NCBI RefSeq assembly: GCF_000359125.1
Contig: NZ_CAAF010000038.1
Location: 62,001-126,000 of the forward strand
Direction: 5' to 3'
Length of the DNA: 64,000 nucleotides
From: Mesorhizobium sp. STM 4661
GTDB taxonomy: Bacteria; Pseudomonadota; Alphaproteobacteria; Rhizobiales; Rhizobiaceae
A program made the translations under genes and the position numbers. Below, in pieces: positions 29,404 through 38,306 of this stretch (its first letter is position 1; every line of letters begins with the position of its first letter). The notes below the pieces were generated by a model, which was not told the DNA's origin, searched no databases, and was given only the letters and a program-made list of their open reading frames with translations.

Positions 29404-30672
29404 ATGTTCCGAAGCATCCTGACCGTCCTGTCGGGGTCGGTAATTGCGCAGATCATTGCAGTTGCCGTTCTTCCCATCCTGACACGGCTCTATGATGCTG
29501 AAGCGTTCGGCCGGTATCAGATCTATGTTTCGATACTGAACGTGGCGGTCATGTTCGTGGCATTTCGCTACGAGGTCGCACTTCTAAGCGCGCGACCGGG
29601 AAGGGTTTTTGAAAATCTGCTAAAATTGACATTTCGGCTCTGTATCTGGACCAGCATGGTCGCTCTTCTTGTCGCCGGCGCTGTCGATCTGTTGATACCG
29701 GGTGTCCTGTCATCCCTGCGTGGCATTGTCTTCTTTTTACCCGTTGCGATGGCCGTCGCGGGAATCTACCAGATGCTCACCTTCTTGCCGATCCGCGACC
29801 GCAATTATGGCCTGAGCGCACGGTCCAAGATCTTGCAATCGGTAGGGTTCTCCTTTGGCGCGCTTGGGTTTGCCTTTCTTCCAGTCATCGGCGTCGGTCT
29901 CGTTCTGGCCGATGTATTCGGCCGGGCCTTCGGGGCCATCAGTGTCCTCTTCGAGAGTGGCAAGCTCTGGCGCACCTTGATCTCTCCGCTCTCTTTTTCG
30001 GAGATGAAGTTTACGGCAATTCGTTTCCAGAAATATGGCCTCCTCACTTTCCCGGGAACCCTTCTGTCGTCTCTTAGCGCCGCGGTCGCGCCATTCGCCT
30101 TTCTGGCACTGTTCAACCTCGAAGTCGCAGGGCAGTATTCCCTCCTCGAGCGGTTTATCCTGATGCCGGTTGGTGTCATCGGGGCGGCTGTTTCGCAGGT
30201 CTTCACCGGCGAATTGTCGACACTCTATCGTACAGACAAGGAAGGCTTGAACAGGGCGTTTCGACGTTCGCTCTTTCAGCTTCTTGCCATCGGTCTGGTG
30301 CCGACGGTGCTCGGGATGTTGCTTTCGCCAAGCCTCGTTCCGCTCGTCTTTGGCGCCGATTGGGCTATGGCCGGCAAACTCAGCGTGATTGGATTTCCGA
30401 TCGCGTATGTACGCTTTGTCGCCACGGCGTTGACCATGACCCTTGTCGTCATCGACCGCCAGTCGCTTCAGTTCAGCTGGGAAGTGGGACGGTTCCTTTT
30501 CACCTTGTGCGTCTTCGGTGGCCTCGGCTGGGTGGGTGTCGACAATCCCAACACTGTCATGGTCTGGTACGCACTGGCGACTGCTGTCACCTATGCTATT
30601 CATCTTCTGCTGGCTGATCGTGCAACGAGACTGGTCAGCTTGCAGGCAGCAGGGAGCGGAAAAACGTTATGA
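29404..30672 (+). CDS. Wzx-type oligosaccharide flippase
   Basis: The 422-residue membrane protein has about twelve hydrophobic segments. Its N terminus, LSGSVIAQIIAVAVLPILTR then LYDAEAFGRYQIY, is the classic MATE/PST polysaccharide translocase start, and PIRDRNYGLSARSKILQ follows at the usual loop. It should move the lipid-linked repeat unit across the inner membrane. It is the only flippase seen in the window. Confidence 0.9.
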   Translation: MFRSILTVLSGSVIAQIIAVAVLPILTRLYDAEAFGRYQIYVSILNVAVMFVAFRYEVALLSARPGRVFENLLKLTFRLCIWTSMVALLVAGAVDLLIPGVLSSLRGIVFFLPVAMAVAGIYQMLTFLPIRDRNYGLSARSKILQSVGFSFGALGFAFLPVIGVGLVLADVFGRAFGAISVLFESGKLWRTLISPLSFSEMKFTAIRFQKYGLLTFPGTLLSSLSAAVAPFAFLALFNLEVAGQYSLLERFILMPVGVIGAAVSQVFTGELSTLYRTDKEGLNRAFRRSLFQLLAIGLVPTVLGMLLSPSLVPLVFGADWAMAGKLSVIGFPIAYVRFVATALTMTLVVIDRQSLQFSWEVGRFLFTLCVFGGLGWVGVDNPNTVMVWYALATAVTYAIHLLLADRATRLVSLQAAGSGKTL

Positions 30673-30798
30673 AGATGGGCCTCATGTTCATCGGCATTAT
30701 TTGCAATCAGCATCATGGCCAGTTTGGCCGACTGAACTGATGCGATCCATTTGCCGAACATCGGCTGAGTTCTGGCGTTTTTGACAAGGCAAGCGCTC

Positions 30799-31713
30799 AT
30801 GGCACATCTCTATGGCTATCCCGATATCGGCCGCTTCGGCCTTGGTCACAGCATGCTTGCCTGGGCGCGCTGCGAGATATGGTGCCGAAATAACGATGCG
30901 CAGATGCTCGGGCCGCGTTGGTTCCGCCCCCGTATCGGTCCCTACTTGCGCCGCGAACGGGACAAGCGCGAGTATTTCAGGCTCTTTAACAATAAGGGCT
31001 ATGTCGGCGAACCGTGGCGCACCGCACTCCTCGCAACTGCACGAAAGGTTCCGGCAGAGGCGGCTGAATCCGCGCCATATGATGGCAGGAACACGGTGGT
31101 TGTCTTCAAGAATGTAGTGGGATCAAACTTCGAGAAGCATTTCCATGAGGTCCGCGGCCACGGCCTGGTACTGCATGGCGCGTTTCGCAGGATCACCCGC
31201 AAAAAATATCTGCCGGAAGCACCAGCCGCGCCGTTCCTCGCTGTCCATGTGCGCCTTGGCGACTTCTCCCGCTTCGACGTGAACCGGGCTGAGGGCGGGA
31301 CGCACAATCAGAGGCTTCCGATCGAATGGTATTGCGATAGCCTCGTCGCCCTTCGTGAGGCATTGGGCACGAACATGCCGGCTCGTGTCTTTTCCGACGG
31401 AGATGACACGGAACTTACTCCGCTGCTTGGTCTTCCGGACGTAGGCCGGGCCAATGACGCGGAATCGGTCATGCACATGCTGGAAATGGCTCAGGCAAGT
31501 GCGATCATCGGAGCCGGCTCGAACTTCAACCTGTGGGCAGCCTTTTTTGGACAGGTGCCAAGGATCACCTATCCGAACCAGGCGATCGTTGCGGTCAATG
31601 ACGATCCGACCCGCGAAACGAGCTTCCGTGGTGGGGCGCCTCTTTCCGGCGTGTTCGTGCAGCACGTCACGAAACAGTTCACAAAGAAAGAAAAACAAAG
31701 CGAGCTGACCTAG
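30799..31713 (+). CDS. GT11-like (fucosyltransferase-type) glycosyltransferase
   Basis: The 304-residue protein has FLAVHVRLGDF (the HxRxGD-type donor motif of GT11/GT23 enzymes), LPIEWYCDSLVALRE, ARVFSDGDDTEL, AESVMHMLEMAQASAIIGAG and SNFNLWAAFFG. These reproduce the layout of alpha-1,2-fucosyltransferases, though with HVRLGDF replacing HVRRGDY. A GDP-6-deoxyhexose donor would agree with gmd. TTG 30781 is an upstream alternative start. Confidence 0.7.
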   Translation: MAHLYGYPDIGRFGLGHSMLAWARCEIWCRNNDAQMLGPRWFRPRIGPYLRRERDKREYFRLFNNKGYVGEPWRTALLATARKVPAEAAESAPYDGRNTVVVFKNVVGSNFEKHFHEVRGHGLVLHGAFRRITRKKYLPEAPAAPFLAVHVRLGDFSRFDVNRAEGGTHNQRLPIEWYCDSLVALREALGTNMPARVFSDGDDTELTPLLGLPDVGRANDAESVMHMLEMAQASAIIGAGSNFNLWAAFFGQVPRITYPNQAIVAVNDDPTRETSFRGGAPLSGVFVQHVTKQFTKKEKQSELT

Positions 31714-31793
31714 GGCGGCTAGTGCAGTCCATGGCGAGATGTTGATCTATTTCGACGTCCGGGTTTCGCCCGGCTGGCAGGAAGAGGAGTGTC

Positions 31794-32534
31794 GTGATTC
31801 TCAAGAGGTTTATCGGCTGGAACAGGAACGCCGCAGCATGGTTCGAGCGCCGATTTCCCCGAGTTTTCGGCGCGCCGTCGTATAAGGCGGAGCTCGAGCG
31901 TCGTATCGCTGAGGACGTTGCGCGCCTGAAGCCGTCAGCGATCCTCGAGGTCGGCGGCATTGATCGGCCGCTTCTGGAGCGCAGTGCGGATTTCACCTAT
32001 ATCGGTCTCGACATCGAGGAGAAGCCTGACTGCTATCGCATCTACGATCAATTTGTCGTCCAGTCGATCGAGCGGCCCGTTGATGTCGAGGCGGACATGC
32101 TCATTTCGATCACATTGATGGAGCACGTGCCTGATAACAAGGCAGCGGCGCGCTCCATGTTCCTGGCGCTGCGGCCAGGCGGCGTGATGCACCACTATAT
32201 CCCGTCAAAGTGGCATCCTTATTCGATGGCATTGCGGATCGTCGGGCCTGTCCTGCAAAGATGGCTGATCCCGTACCTCAGGCCTGCGGCGGTCGGCGTT
32301 ACCGGCTATCCGGCCTTTTTCGACCATTGCTCCCCTTCGGATATGACAAGGCTGTTTCGCAGTCAGGGATTCGAGCAGGTAGACGCCAAGTCGTTTTACC
32401 GTGCCAGCGACTATTTTGCTTTCTTCCTGCCGGCCTATCTTTCCGTCGCTCTGTTCGAGAACTTTTGCGCAGTCCTGAACTGGCGCTTCTTTTGTTCCGG
32501 CTTCGTCATCAGCGCTACAAAACCCACGCAATAG
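31794..32534 (+). CDS. Class I SAM-dependent methyltransferase
   Basis: The 246-residue protein has motif I-like ILEVGGIDRPLLER, YIGLDIEEK, then DMLISITLMEHVPDNKAAAR and LRPGGVMHHYIPSKWHPYS. The C terminus is hydrophobic (FFLPAYLSVALFENF). It probably methylates a glycan or lipid-linked sugar near the membrane. GTG start with AGAGGAG upstream; the next gene follows by 13 bases. Confidence 0.8.
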   Translation: MILKRFIGWNRNAAAWFERRFPRVFGAPSYKAELERRIAEDVARLKPSAILEVGGIDRPLLERSADFTYIGLDIEEKPDCYRIYDQFVVQSIERPVDVEADMLISITLMEHVPDNKAAARSMFLALRPGGVMHHYIPSKWHPYSMALRIVGPVLQRWLIPYLRPAAVGVTGYPAFFDHCSPSDMTRLFRSQGFEQVDAKSFYRASDYFAFFLPAYLSVALFENFCAVLNWRFFCSGFVISATKPTQ

Positions 32535-32547
32535 CAAGAATGGAACC

Positions 32548-33624
32548 ATGCGACTTTTTCAGAATTCTGGCATTGCCCCAAGCTATCGACCTCGACTTGC
32601 CGGTCTCGTCGAGGGGGTCAGCGGTTTCGAACAGCAGAAGAACGTATTCTTGGACGATCGTTACGGCGCGGCACATATTCTCTTGCCGATACTCGGCCGT
32701 CATCCGGAAGCGTTCTTTACCAATGGCGACGACGAAGCGCTGCAGCGGGCGTGGGCACGCGAAAACGGGCTTGGCCAAGATACGCCGCTGGCCGACATCC
32801 TTCTTGCCCAGATCGAGCACCACAAGACGGACATCTTTTACAATCTCGACCCATTTCGTTATGACGCCACTTTTGTGCGCCGCTTGCCTGGGCACGTGAA
32901 ACGAAAGATTGCCTGGCGCGCCGCACCAGGCAAGATTGACTTTTCCGGCTATGATCTCGTGCTTTGCAATTTTCCGTCCATGCGAAAGCTTTGGGAAGAG
33001 CAGGGCGCCAAGACGGCTCACTTCTTTCCCGCTCACGATCCGGAACTCGATAATGTGGCCGCAAATCGGAACAGGGACATCGATGTGCTTTTCTTCGGCG
33101 GCTACAGTCGCCATCACCAGCGTCGGCGAGAGATATTGGAGGCGGTCGCACGTCTTGCCGGCCGCCGCCGGGTTGTTTTCCATCTGGATGTGTCACGTTA
33201 CACGCCACTCGCCGAGACACCGCTTGGCTGGTTCGGTCCGCTGAAGACGGTGCGCCGCCCACCTGCGATCCGTAACGTCAGCGCGCCTCCCGTGTTCGGT
33301 CGCGCCATGTACGCGCAGCTTGGAAGAGCCAAGGTCGTGGTCAATGCTTCGATCGATATGGCGGGCCCGGACCGCGGCAATATGCGCTGTTTCGAAACCA
33401 TGGGCGCCGGAGCCCTGCTGGTTTCAGACTCGGGCATCTACCCTTCACCGATGCGCGACGGGCAAACCATGGCCGTCTATGAGCAGCCGCAGGGCGCAGC
33501 GGAAAGAATCGAACGGCAATTGAATGATGGAAGTTGGGACGTGATCGGTTGGGCCGGGCATCGCGCAATTCGCGAAGAGTACAGCAAAAAACGTCAATTT
33601 GAGCGGTTTCTTGAACTGGTGTAG
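32548..33624 (+). CDS. CgeB-like glycosyltransferase
   Basis: The 358-residue GT-B-like protein has IDVLFFGGYSRHHQRRREIL in the middle and GNMRCFETMGAGALLVSDSG near residue 285, the donor-site Glu region of the Glyco_trans_1_2/CgeB family, then a closing REEYSKKRQFERFLELV. A specific donor is not evident. It is the last plus-strand gene before two convergent minus-strand genes. Confidence 0.8.
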   Translation: MRLFQNSGIAPSYRPRLAGLVEGVSGFEQQKNVFLDDRYGAAHILLPILGRHPEAFFTNGDDEALQRAWARENGLGQDTPLADILLAQIEHHKTDIFYNLDPFRYDATFVRRLPGHVKRKIAWRAAPGKIDFSGYDLVLCNFPSMRKLWEEQGAKTAHFFPAHDPELDNVAANRNRDIDVLFFGGYSRHHQRRREILEAVARLAGRRRVVFHLDVSRYTPLAETPLGWFGPLKTVRRPPAIRNVSAPPVFGRAMYAQLGRAKVVVNASIDMAGPDRGNMRCFETMGAGALLVSDSGIYPSPMRDGQTMAVYEQPQGAAERIERQLNDGSWDVIGWAGHRAIREEYSKKRQFERFLELV

Positions 33625-33815
33625 GGGACGATTAGACCGCTGAAAACCGCCTTGTCGGCCCGACTGTACTGAGGCGCAGCCAATACGATGCCACTAGGTG
33701 TGGCTGGTCATTGTTGCTCCTATTCCCATTGCAGCGGATAACTGCCGCTAAGGGAAACCTCGGGACGGCAAGCAACAATCCAGATTGCGGCGGTGCTGGT
33801 CCATCAGTTAGAATA

Positions 33816-34460
33816 TTATTGCTCCGTTGGAATCGCAGCCATCATCGGGCGGATCTGGTGCTCCCATGCCCGGTAGCCGTCGCCATTGAGGTGGATGCCG
33901 TCGGTCGTAAACTCCGGTCGGATGAGGTCATTTCGAGATAGCGCAGCGTTGAGATCGAGAAAGCGGCAGTTTGCAGCTTGCGAGCACCGCGCTGCCAGGG
34001 AGCCGTTCAACCGCTTTATTGCGGCGTTGAAGGCCACGTCGCTTGTAAACAACGTCGACTGGACGACGATGGCGTCCACAACCGCCAAGCGATCAATGAT
34101 CCTGCCGTAAGAGGCAGCCACGCGGTCAGGGCTCACCGACCTGCGAATATCATTTACACCGAGCATGATGAAAACGAGCCTAGGTCGTGCTGCGGTGATC
34201 TCACCTAGCCTGAGAAGCGCGCTGTCGACGCGCTCTCCGGATATGCCACGATTGATTGCTGTCAGTTTGGGAAACATCTCCTGCCAATTGCCATTCGCAG
34301 TGAGGGAATCGCCAAACATGACGATTTCGGCGTGGCCTTTGAATTGACGGAATTCGTCCACCTTGGCTCGCCACTGAGGATATTGGGAGCTAGCGCAGAT
34401 GCTTGCGCCAAACAGAACCGACAGTACCGCGCCAGAGAGCAGTATCATCATCCTGTTCAT
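33816..34460 (-). CDS. Exported SGNH/GDSL hydrolase
   Basis: The 214-residue protein has a signal peptide (MMILLSGAVLSVLFGASICA). The four SGNH blocks follow: VMFGDSLTANG, INRGISGERVD, FIMLGVNDI and TDGIHLNGDGY with the Asp-x2-His pair. Such enzymes remove or move O-acyl groups. Lying in an EPS locus next to an acyltransferase, it may deacetylate the polymer. Confidence 0.85.
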   Translation of the reverse strand: MNRMMILLSGAVLSVLFGASICASSQYPQWRAKVDEFRQFKGHAEIVMFGDSLTANGNWQEMFPKLTAINRGISGERVDSALLRLGEITAARPRLVFIMLGVNDIRRSVSPDRVAASYGRIIDRLAVVDAIVVQSTLFTSDVAFNAAIKRLNGSLAARCSQAANCRFLDLNAALSRNDLIRPEFTTDGIHLNGDGYRAWEHQIRPMMAAIPTEQ

Positions 34461-34483
34461 ACTGAATTGCCCAGCTCCTATGC

Positions 34484-34815
34484 CTATCGTCGGCGGAAGG
34501 GTCTCTTCAATGCCACCATGATGGCGGAACGCCTTGGACTGAGGAAACGTGGCTGTCTACTTACGTCGCCCGCCCGAAAAGCCCCATACCTCCACCGATC
34601 GTCCTTGAGCAGGTCAAGAAAACCGACCCTAGTCACTATGGGTTCCACGACTTCCCGTTGAAGTACAATACCGAATAGCGGGACTTTCGATAAAATTTGA
34701 ATGCACGGTACCACCCAGCGCTGTGGTTTGGTGTTTTTGCTACATAAGACCGGATAATCGCCCTCGCCCCCAGGGCAGATGTCGCCGCCCAATACATCTG
34801 GATACGCGCCGATGT
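34484..34815 (-). pseudogene. Unidentified coding-like C-terminal fragment
   Basis: Between the SGNH and acyltransferase genes the minus strand stays open for about 110 codons. It reads like real protein (AYIGAYPDVLGGDI, VVPCIQILSKVPLFGIVLQR, EPIVTRVGFLDLLKDDRWRY) before a stop near 34484. Going upstream the frame runs into the acyltransferase in another frame, so there is no start. I do not recognise the family. It may be the tail of a gene displaced by recombination. Confidence 0.35.
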
Positions 34816-34827
34816 AGGCTCTGACGG

Positions 34828-35943
34828 TTAGGCCGAAACTGTGCCGTTGATCCGGTTGCGGAAAGCCACTGTCCTTCGCTCGAAGAGCAAATAGAAAACC
34901 AAACAAACCGCAAAGCAGATCGCACCTTTGACGACCAGCAAAGTGATGCCTCCACCGCCCAACCTTGGTGCCGCAGGCATAAAGTTGACAGTCAGGTAGA
35001 CGAGCACCGGGTAGTGAAAGATATAGAGCGAGTAGGACATCGCGCTCAAGCTTCGGATCGCCCAAGCGGCGGGTTCCAGTATGCGGTTCACCCGTTCATG
35101 ACAGAGGGCCGGAAGGAGCGAGGCGAGCCCGACGCACAGGATTGCGTCAGACGGGCCTATCGCGTATCCGGCCCATGGCCCACCATCCGAGACCATCTGG
35201 GAAAGAAAAATCCCGCCGATGAAGGCTACGAGCCCTGCATATGCGACCCACAATGAGCGCGGTGGATAGGCGGCCACCAGCGCCCCGAGGAGCCAGAACA
35301 GCAGGTATTGAGCTTCGAGGACGCTGAAGACCAAAGCGGTGGCACCGAGCCCGACGAACGACCAGGCCGGCAGCGAGCGTCGCGAAAACGCGTATCCGGC
35401 GCAGCCCATGACGACGTAGAACCAGATCTCGTAAGCAAGGCTCCAGAGCGGTGCGTTCGCCCGCACAGTGGGGACGACGACGCCGTTGAGGCCGGCGATA
35501 TGCGCTACAACGTTCTGGATCGGAAAGACGGAGCCAACGCTGATTGCGACAAGGGCCGTTAGCAATAGGGCGGGGATCAGCGGAAGGAATATCCTAGTAG
35601 CCCGATCGACGGCATAGCGCTGGAGATCGAAGCGTCCGTCCCGCACGTGGCGGATGACTTGCCCGCCCACGAGAAATCCGCTGAGGACGAAAAACACCAT
35701 CACCGCCGGATGTCCGGGACGAGTGACGGCGTAAAACAAAGCAGTGATCAGCCCCTTGTCGGAGGCCGGCAGCGCGCCGTAGGCGGGCAGCGAATAGCCT
35801 CGCAGATGCGCCATCATGACGATCAGCGCCGATGCTCCGCGCAGGAGGTCGAGCGCCAGGAATGCGGGGCGGGAGGGTGAATTAGCTATGGACGCACCTT
35901 TTTGGCGGCGGTAAGGCTTGGATGATACGGACCTACGCCGCAT
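34828..35943 (-). CDS. Acyltransferase family 3 membrane protein (OafA/ExoZ-like)
   Basis: The 371-residue protein has about ten hydrophobic segments. The acyltransferase-3 signatures are LDLLRGASALIVMMAHLRG, VMFFVLSGFLVGG, ANAPLWSLAYEIWFYVVM and SMSYSLYIFHYPV-type text at the C-terminal side. It O-acylates a sugar residue at the membrane. ATG 35943 is the best start; it lies only 25 bases from the divergent gene on the other strand. Confidence 0.88.
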   Translation of the reverse strand: MRRRSVSSKPYRRQKGASIANSPSRPAFLALDLLRGASALIVMMAHLRGYSLPAYGALPASDKGLITALFYAVTRPGHPAVMVFFVLSGFLVGGQVIRHVRDGRFDLQRYAVDRATRIFLPLIPALLLTALVAISVGSVFPIQNVVAHIAGLNGVVVPTVRANAPLWSLAYEIWFYVVMGCAGYAFSRRSLPAWSFVGLGATALVFSVLEAQYLLFWLLGALVAAYPPRSLWVAYAGLVAFIGGIFLSQMVSDGGPWAGYAIGPSDAILCVGLASLLPALCHERVNRILEPAAWAIRSLSAMSYSLYIFHYPVLVYLTVNFMPAAPRLGGGGITLLVVKGAICFAVCLVFYLLFERRTVAFRNRINGTVSA

Positions 35944-35967
35944 ATCAGCTCGACAAGGACGGGGCAA

Positions 35968-37350
35968 TTGGAATACCTGAGGCCGGGGAATATTAGCTAC
36001 GCGCGGATGTTCGTCCTGCTCTGGGTGACTGTCTACGTCATCATGTTTGTAGACGTCTATATCGATTGGGCATCTGTCAGTTTCTTTTATCTCGGATTTA
36101 GTTATGTTTATAACGCCAACGATGTCGTTCTTGCCTACTGTATTATAGCTGCGTTTGCTTTTATTCTTCCGATTTCAATTAAAAGATATTCTGATTTTTT
36201 TTGCTGGATGCTGTATCTGACGATTTTTATCCCGTCGATTCTCATCGTTGCGAGGCAAGGGTATACGTCATTTGACGCATCGCGGCTGATTGTTTCAGTG
36301 GCTGCGTCATTTTTCCTGGTGCTCTATATCCCGAAACTGATCCGCTTCAAGTCGTACTCTCTCATTCGTCAGGTTTCGGTAACCACTTTTTTCTTTGTCT
36401 TCCTTACGTTCTATCTGGCTGCCATAGCCTTCTATATAGCGACTTACAGGGGAATGATGTCATTCTCCGGAATGGATGAAATCTACGACCAGCGCGCCAA
36501 GTTTGGCTCCGCGCAGACAAGCACACTCGCGCTCTATCTGACGGGGTGGCTGTCCAATGCGATGAACCCCTACCTGCTGGCGGTTGGACTGTTCGACCGA
36601 ACGCGGCGCTGGGCGATAGCACTCGGGCTTGTGGGGCAGATACTGGTCTTCATGGCGTTCGCGGGAAAGATGATGCTGGTGATCTTGATCGTGACGTTCG
36701 GCTTCTACTTTTTCGTGATCAGCAACAAGGGCCGCATTGCAACGTCCCGCCTTGCGTTCGGATTCGTAGCGCTGACATTTTCCGCGCTCGCAATTCTCAT
36801 AGCTACAGATTACCAGCCGGTTGGACCGGCGATGGATGCCGTCGCGCTGATCTATATGCGGACCCTCGGCATTCAAGGTGCGATGACCGGCGTGTACGCG
36901 GATGTGTTTTCCGCCAATCCGGTGACCTACTGGTCACATGTAAACGTCATCAACATGATCATTGACTATCCCTACAAGGTGCCGCTCGGATATGTCGCCG
37001 GCGCCCATCTCGTCGGAGGAAGCGGGTTCAACGCCAACGCCAATTTCTGGGCTACGGACGGCGTAGCAGCCTACGGTTTGGCGGGCGTGGTGATCATGGG
37101 GGTGGTTCTCGGCCTGCTTCTCAGCATGGCCAACAAGGTCGTGACGCCGGACCGGTTGCCGTTCGCGGCGACCGTTTCGATCCCCTTCATCATGTCCCTT
37201 GGAAACTCGTCGCTCTTCACCAGCCTGATCACCGGCGGCGGTCTGATTATGGTCATGATGATAGCCTATGGCGTGCCGCAGCCACAGGCGCCACGCAAGC
37301 AGGGGGTGGCCTATCGTGATCACATCGTGCCGTCCCGACCTTCCAGATGA
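35968..37350 (+). CDS. Polytopic membrane protein, Wzy-type polymerase candidate
   Basis: The 460-residue protein has about twelve hydrophobic segments and a larger periplasmic loop region (MDEIYDQRAKFGSAQTSTL through the middle; VNVINMIIDYPYKVPLGYVA late). Low sequence identity with a Wzy-like topology is the rule for O-unit polymerases, so the call rests on topology and locus. The codon use is AT-richer than its neighbours at the 5' end. TTG 35968 is taken as start; ATG 36007 would leave more room for divergent promoters. Confidence 0.6.
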   Translation: MEYLRPGNISYARMFVLLWVTVYVIMFVDVYIDWASVSFFYLGFSYVYNANDVVLAYCIIAAFAFILPISIKRYSDFFCWMLYLTIFIPSILIVARQGYTSFDASRLIVSVAASFFLVLYIPKLIRFKSYSLIRQVSVTTFFFVFLTFYLAAIAFYIATYRGMMSFSGMDEIYDQRAKFGSAQTSTLALYLTGWLSNAMNPYLLAVGLFDRTRRWAIALGLVGQILVFMAFAGKMMLVILIVTFGFYFFVISNKGRIATSRLAFGFVALTFSALAILIATDYQPVGPAMDAVALIYMRTLGIQGAMTGVYADVFSANPVTYWSHVNVINMIIDYPYKVPLGYVAGAHLVGGSGFNANANFWATDGVAAYGLAGVVIMGVVLGLLLSMANKVVTPDRLPFAATVSIPFIMSLGNSSLFTSLITGGGLIMVMMIAYGVPQPQAPRKQGVAYRDHIVPSRPSR

Positions 37351-37365
37351 AGGATCGACCGTATC

Positions 37366-37678
37366 TTGTTGCGTATAGACCCTTATCCGGTCCTGGCAAG
37401 AATCGCTTTTCTGGTCACATTGCCCGGTGTTCTCCTGCTCGCCCTTTCGCCGGTGCGGCTCCTGCAGGAATTGGGCCTGGCCTTCACCTTCCATCATGAC
37501 AAGCTCAACCACGCCACGGCATTCGCCGTATTGGCGGCTCTCGGAAGCCTCAGTTGGCCAGAGCGCAAGGCAAGACGATATGGATGTATTCGACTGGGTT
37601 GCCGACTGTGCCGGAATGGCATGCGGGCTCACAATCGCCGGCTGGACGAGGCGGGTCGTAGGTATCTTGACCTAGTTT
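37366..37678 (+). pseudogene. VanZ-like membrane protein with internal deletion
   Basis: The N-terminal part (LLALSPVRLLQELGL, FHHDKLNHATAFAVLAALGS) is a VanZ-family start. The expected third and fourth membrane segments are missing. The typical tail (DVFDWVADCAGMACGL) is present but in another frame after about 37570. So a deletion removed the middle and shifted the frame. The IS200/IS605-type element begins right at its stop. Confidence 0.65.
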
Positions 37679-38272
37679 AGAGTCCCCGATAGGGGATCAG
37701 GAAACCCCACGCCTTTAGGCGGCTGGGATCGCGGCTTTTCCGGTGTAGATTTGCCGGATGGAAGCGTACAAGCGTGGCGGGCACACGGTTTGGGACTGCA
37801 AGTATCACCTGGTCTGGGTGACGAAGTACCGTTACCCGCTGCTTGGCGGCGATGTGGGGAACCGGTGCCGGGAACTGCTGCGGGAGACGGCGCGGGCGCA
37901 TGAGATGGTTGTGCACGCTGGATCGATCAACCGCGACCATGTGCATATGCTGGTATCGATCCCACCGAGCCTGTCGATATCGCGCGCGGTGCAGCATTTG
38001 AAGGGGCGCAGTTCGCACAAGCTGCTGAGTGAGTTCGGGCTGTTGCGCAAGCGCTACTGGGGCCAGCACCTTTGGGCGAGGGGCTATTGGGTGGTGAGCA
38101 GTGGGAACGTGACCGATGAGATGTGGGCCGAATACATCAAGAACCAGATGCCCCCAGAGCCAGACGACAACTTCAACGTGACGTGAGTGCGCACCGTGTC
38201 CGCCCACGGCGGACCGATCCGGCTTTAAGCCGTAACCTGAAGCCACCGCCTTTTAGGCGGTGGAGCATTCAC
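37677..38272 (+). mobile_element. IS200/IS605-family element
   Basis: A single Y1 transposase gene is bracketed by small subterminal hairpins, not terminal inverted repeats. At the left is cgcc-ttta-ggcg (37710-37721). At the right is ccaccgcc-tttta-ggcggtgg (38243-38263), and a ggctttaagcc palindrome lies just before it. This is the plan of IS200/IS605 elements that move as single strands. The ends given are approximate because cleavage sites were not proven. Confidence 0.75.
37758..38186 (+). CDS. IS200/IS605-family transposase (Y1 HuH)
   Basis: The 142-residue protein is of full length for TnpA of this family. It starts YKRGGHTVWDCKYHLVWVTK; the HuH motif is RDHVHMLVSIPP and the catalytic Tyr region is AEYIKNQ near residue 128. 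It cuts and joins single-stranded element ends at the hairpins. The reading frame looks intact, so the element may still move. No TnpB is present. Confidence 0.93.
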   Translation: MEAYKRGGHTVWDCKYHLVWVTKYRYPLLGGDVGNRCRELLRETARAHEMVVHAGSINRDHVHMLVSIPPSLSISRAVQHLKGRSSHKLLSEFGLLRKRYWGQHLWARGYWVVSSGNVTDEMWAEYIKNQMPPEPDDNFNVT

Positions 38273-38306
38273 GTCGGACAGATTTTGGGCATCGGCCATA
38301 GGTCGA

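Noticed and set aside
29737..30603. 288-codon minus-strand frame opposite the flippase gene
   Set aside because: Highly charged, family-less sequence; antisense shadow of a membrane-protein gene.
33625..33815. Hairpin agcgg/ccgct near 33733 as terminator between convergent genes
   Set aside because: Short stem with no T-run; not strong enough to call.
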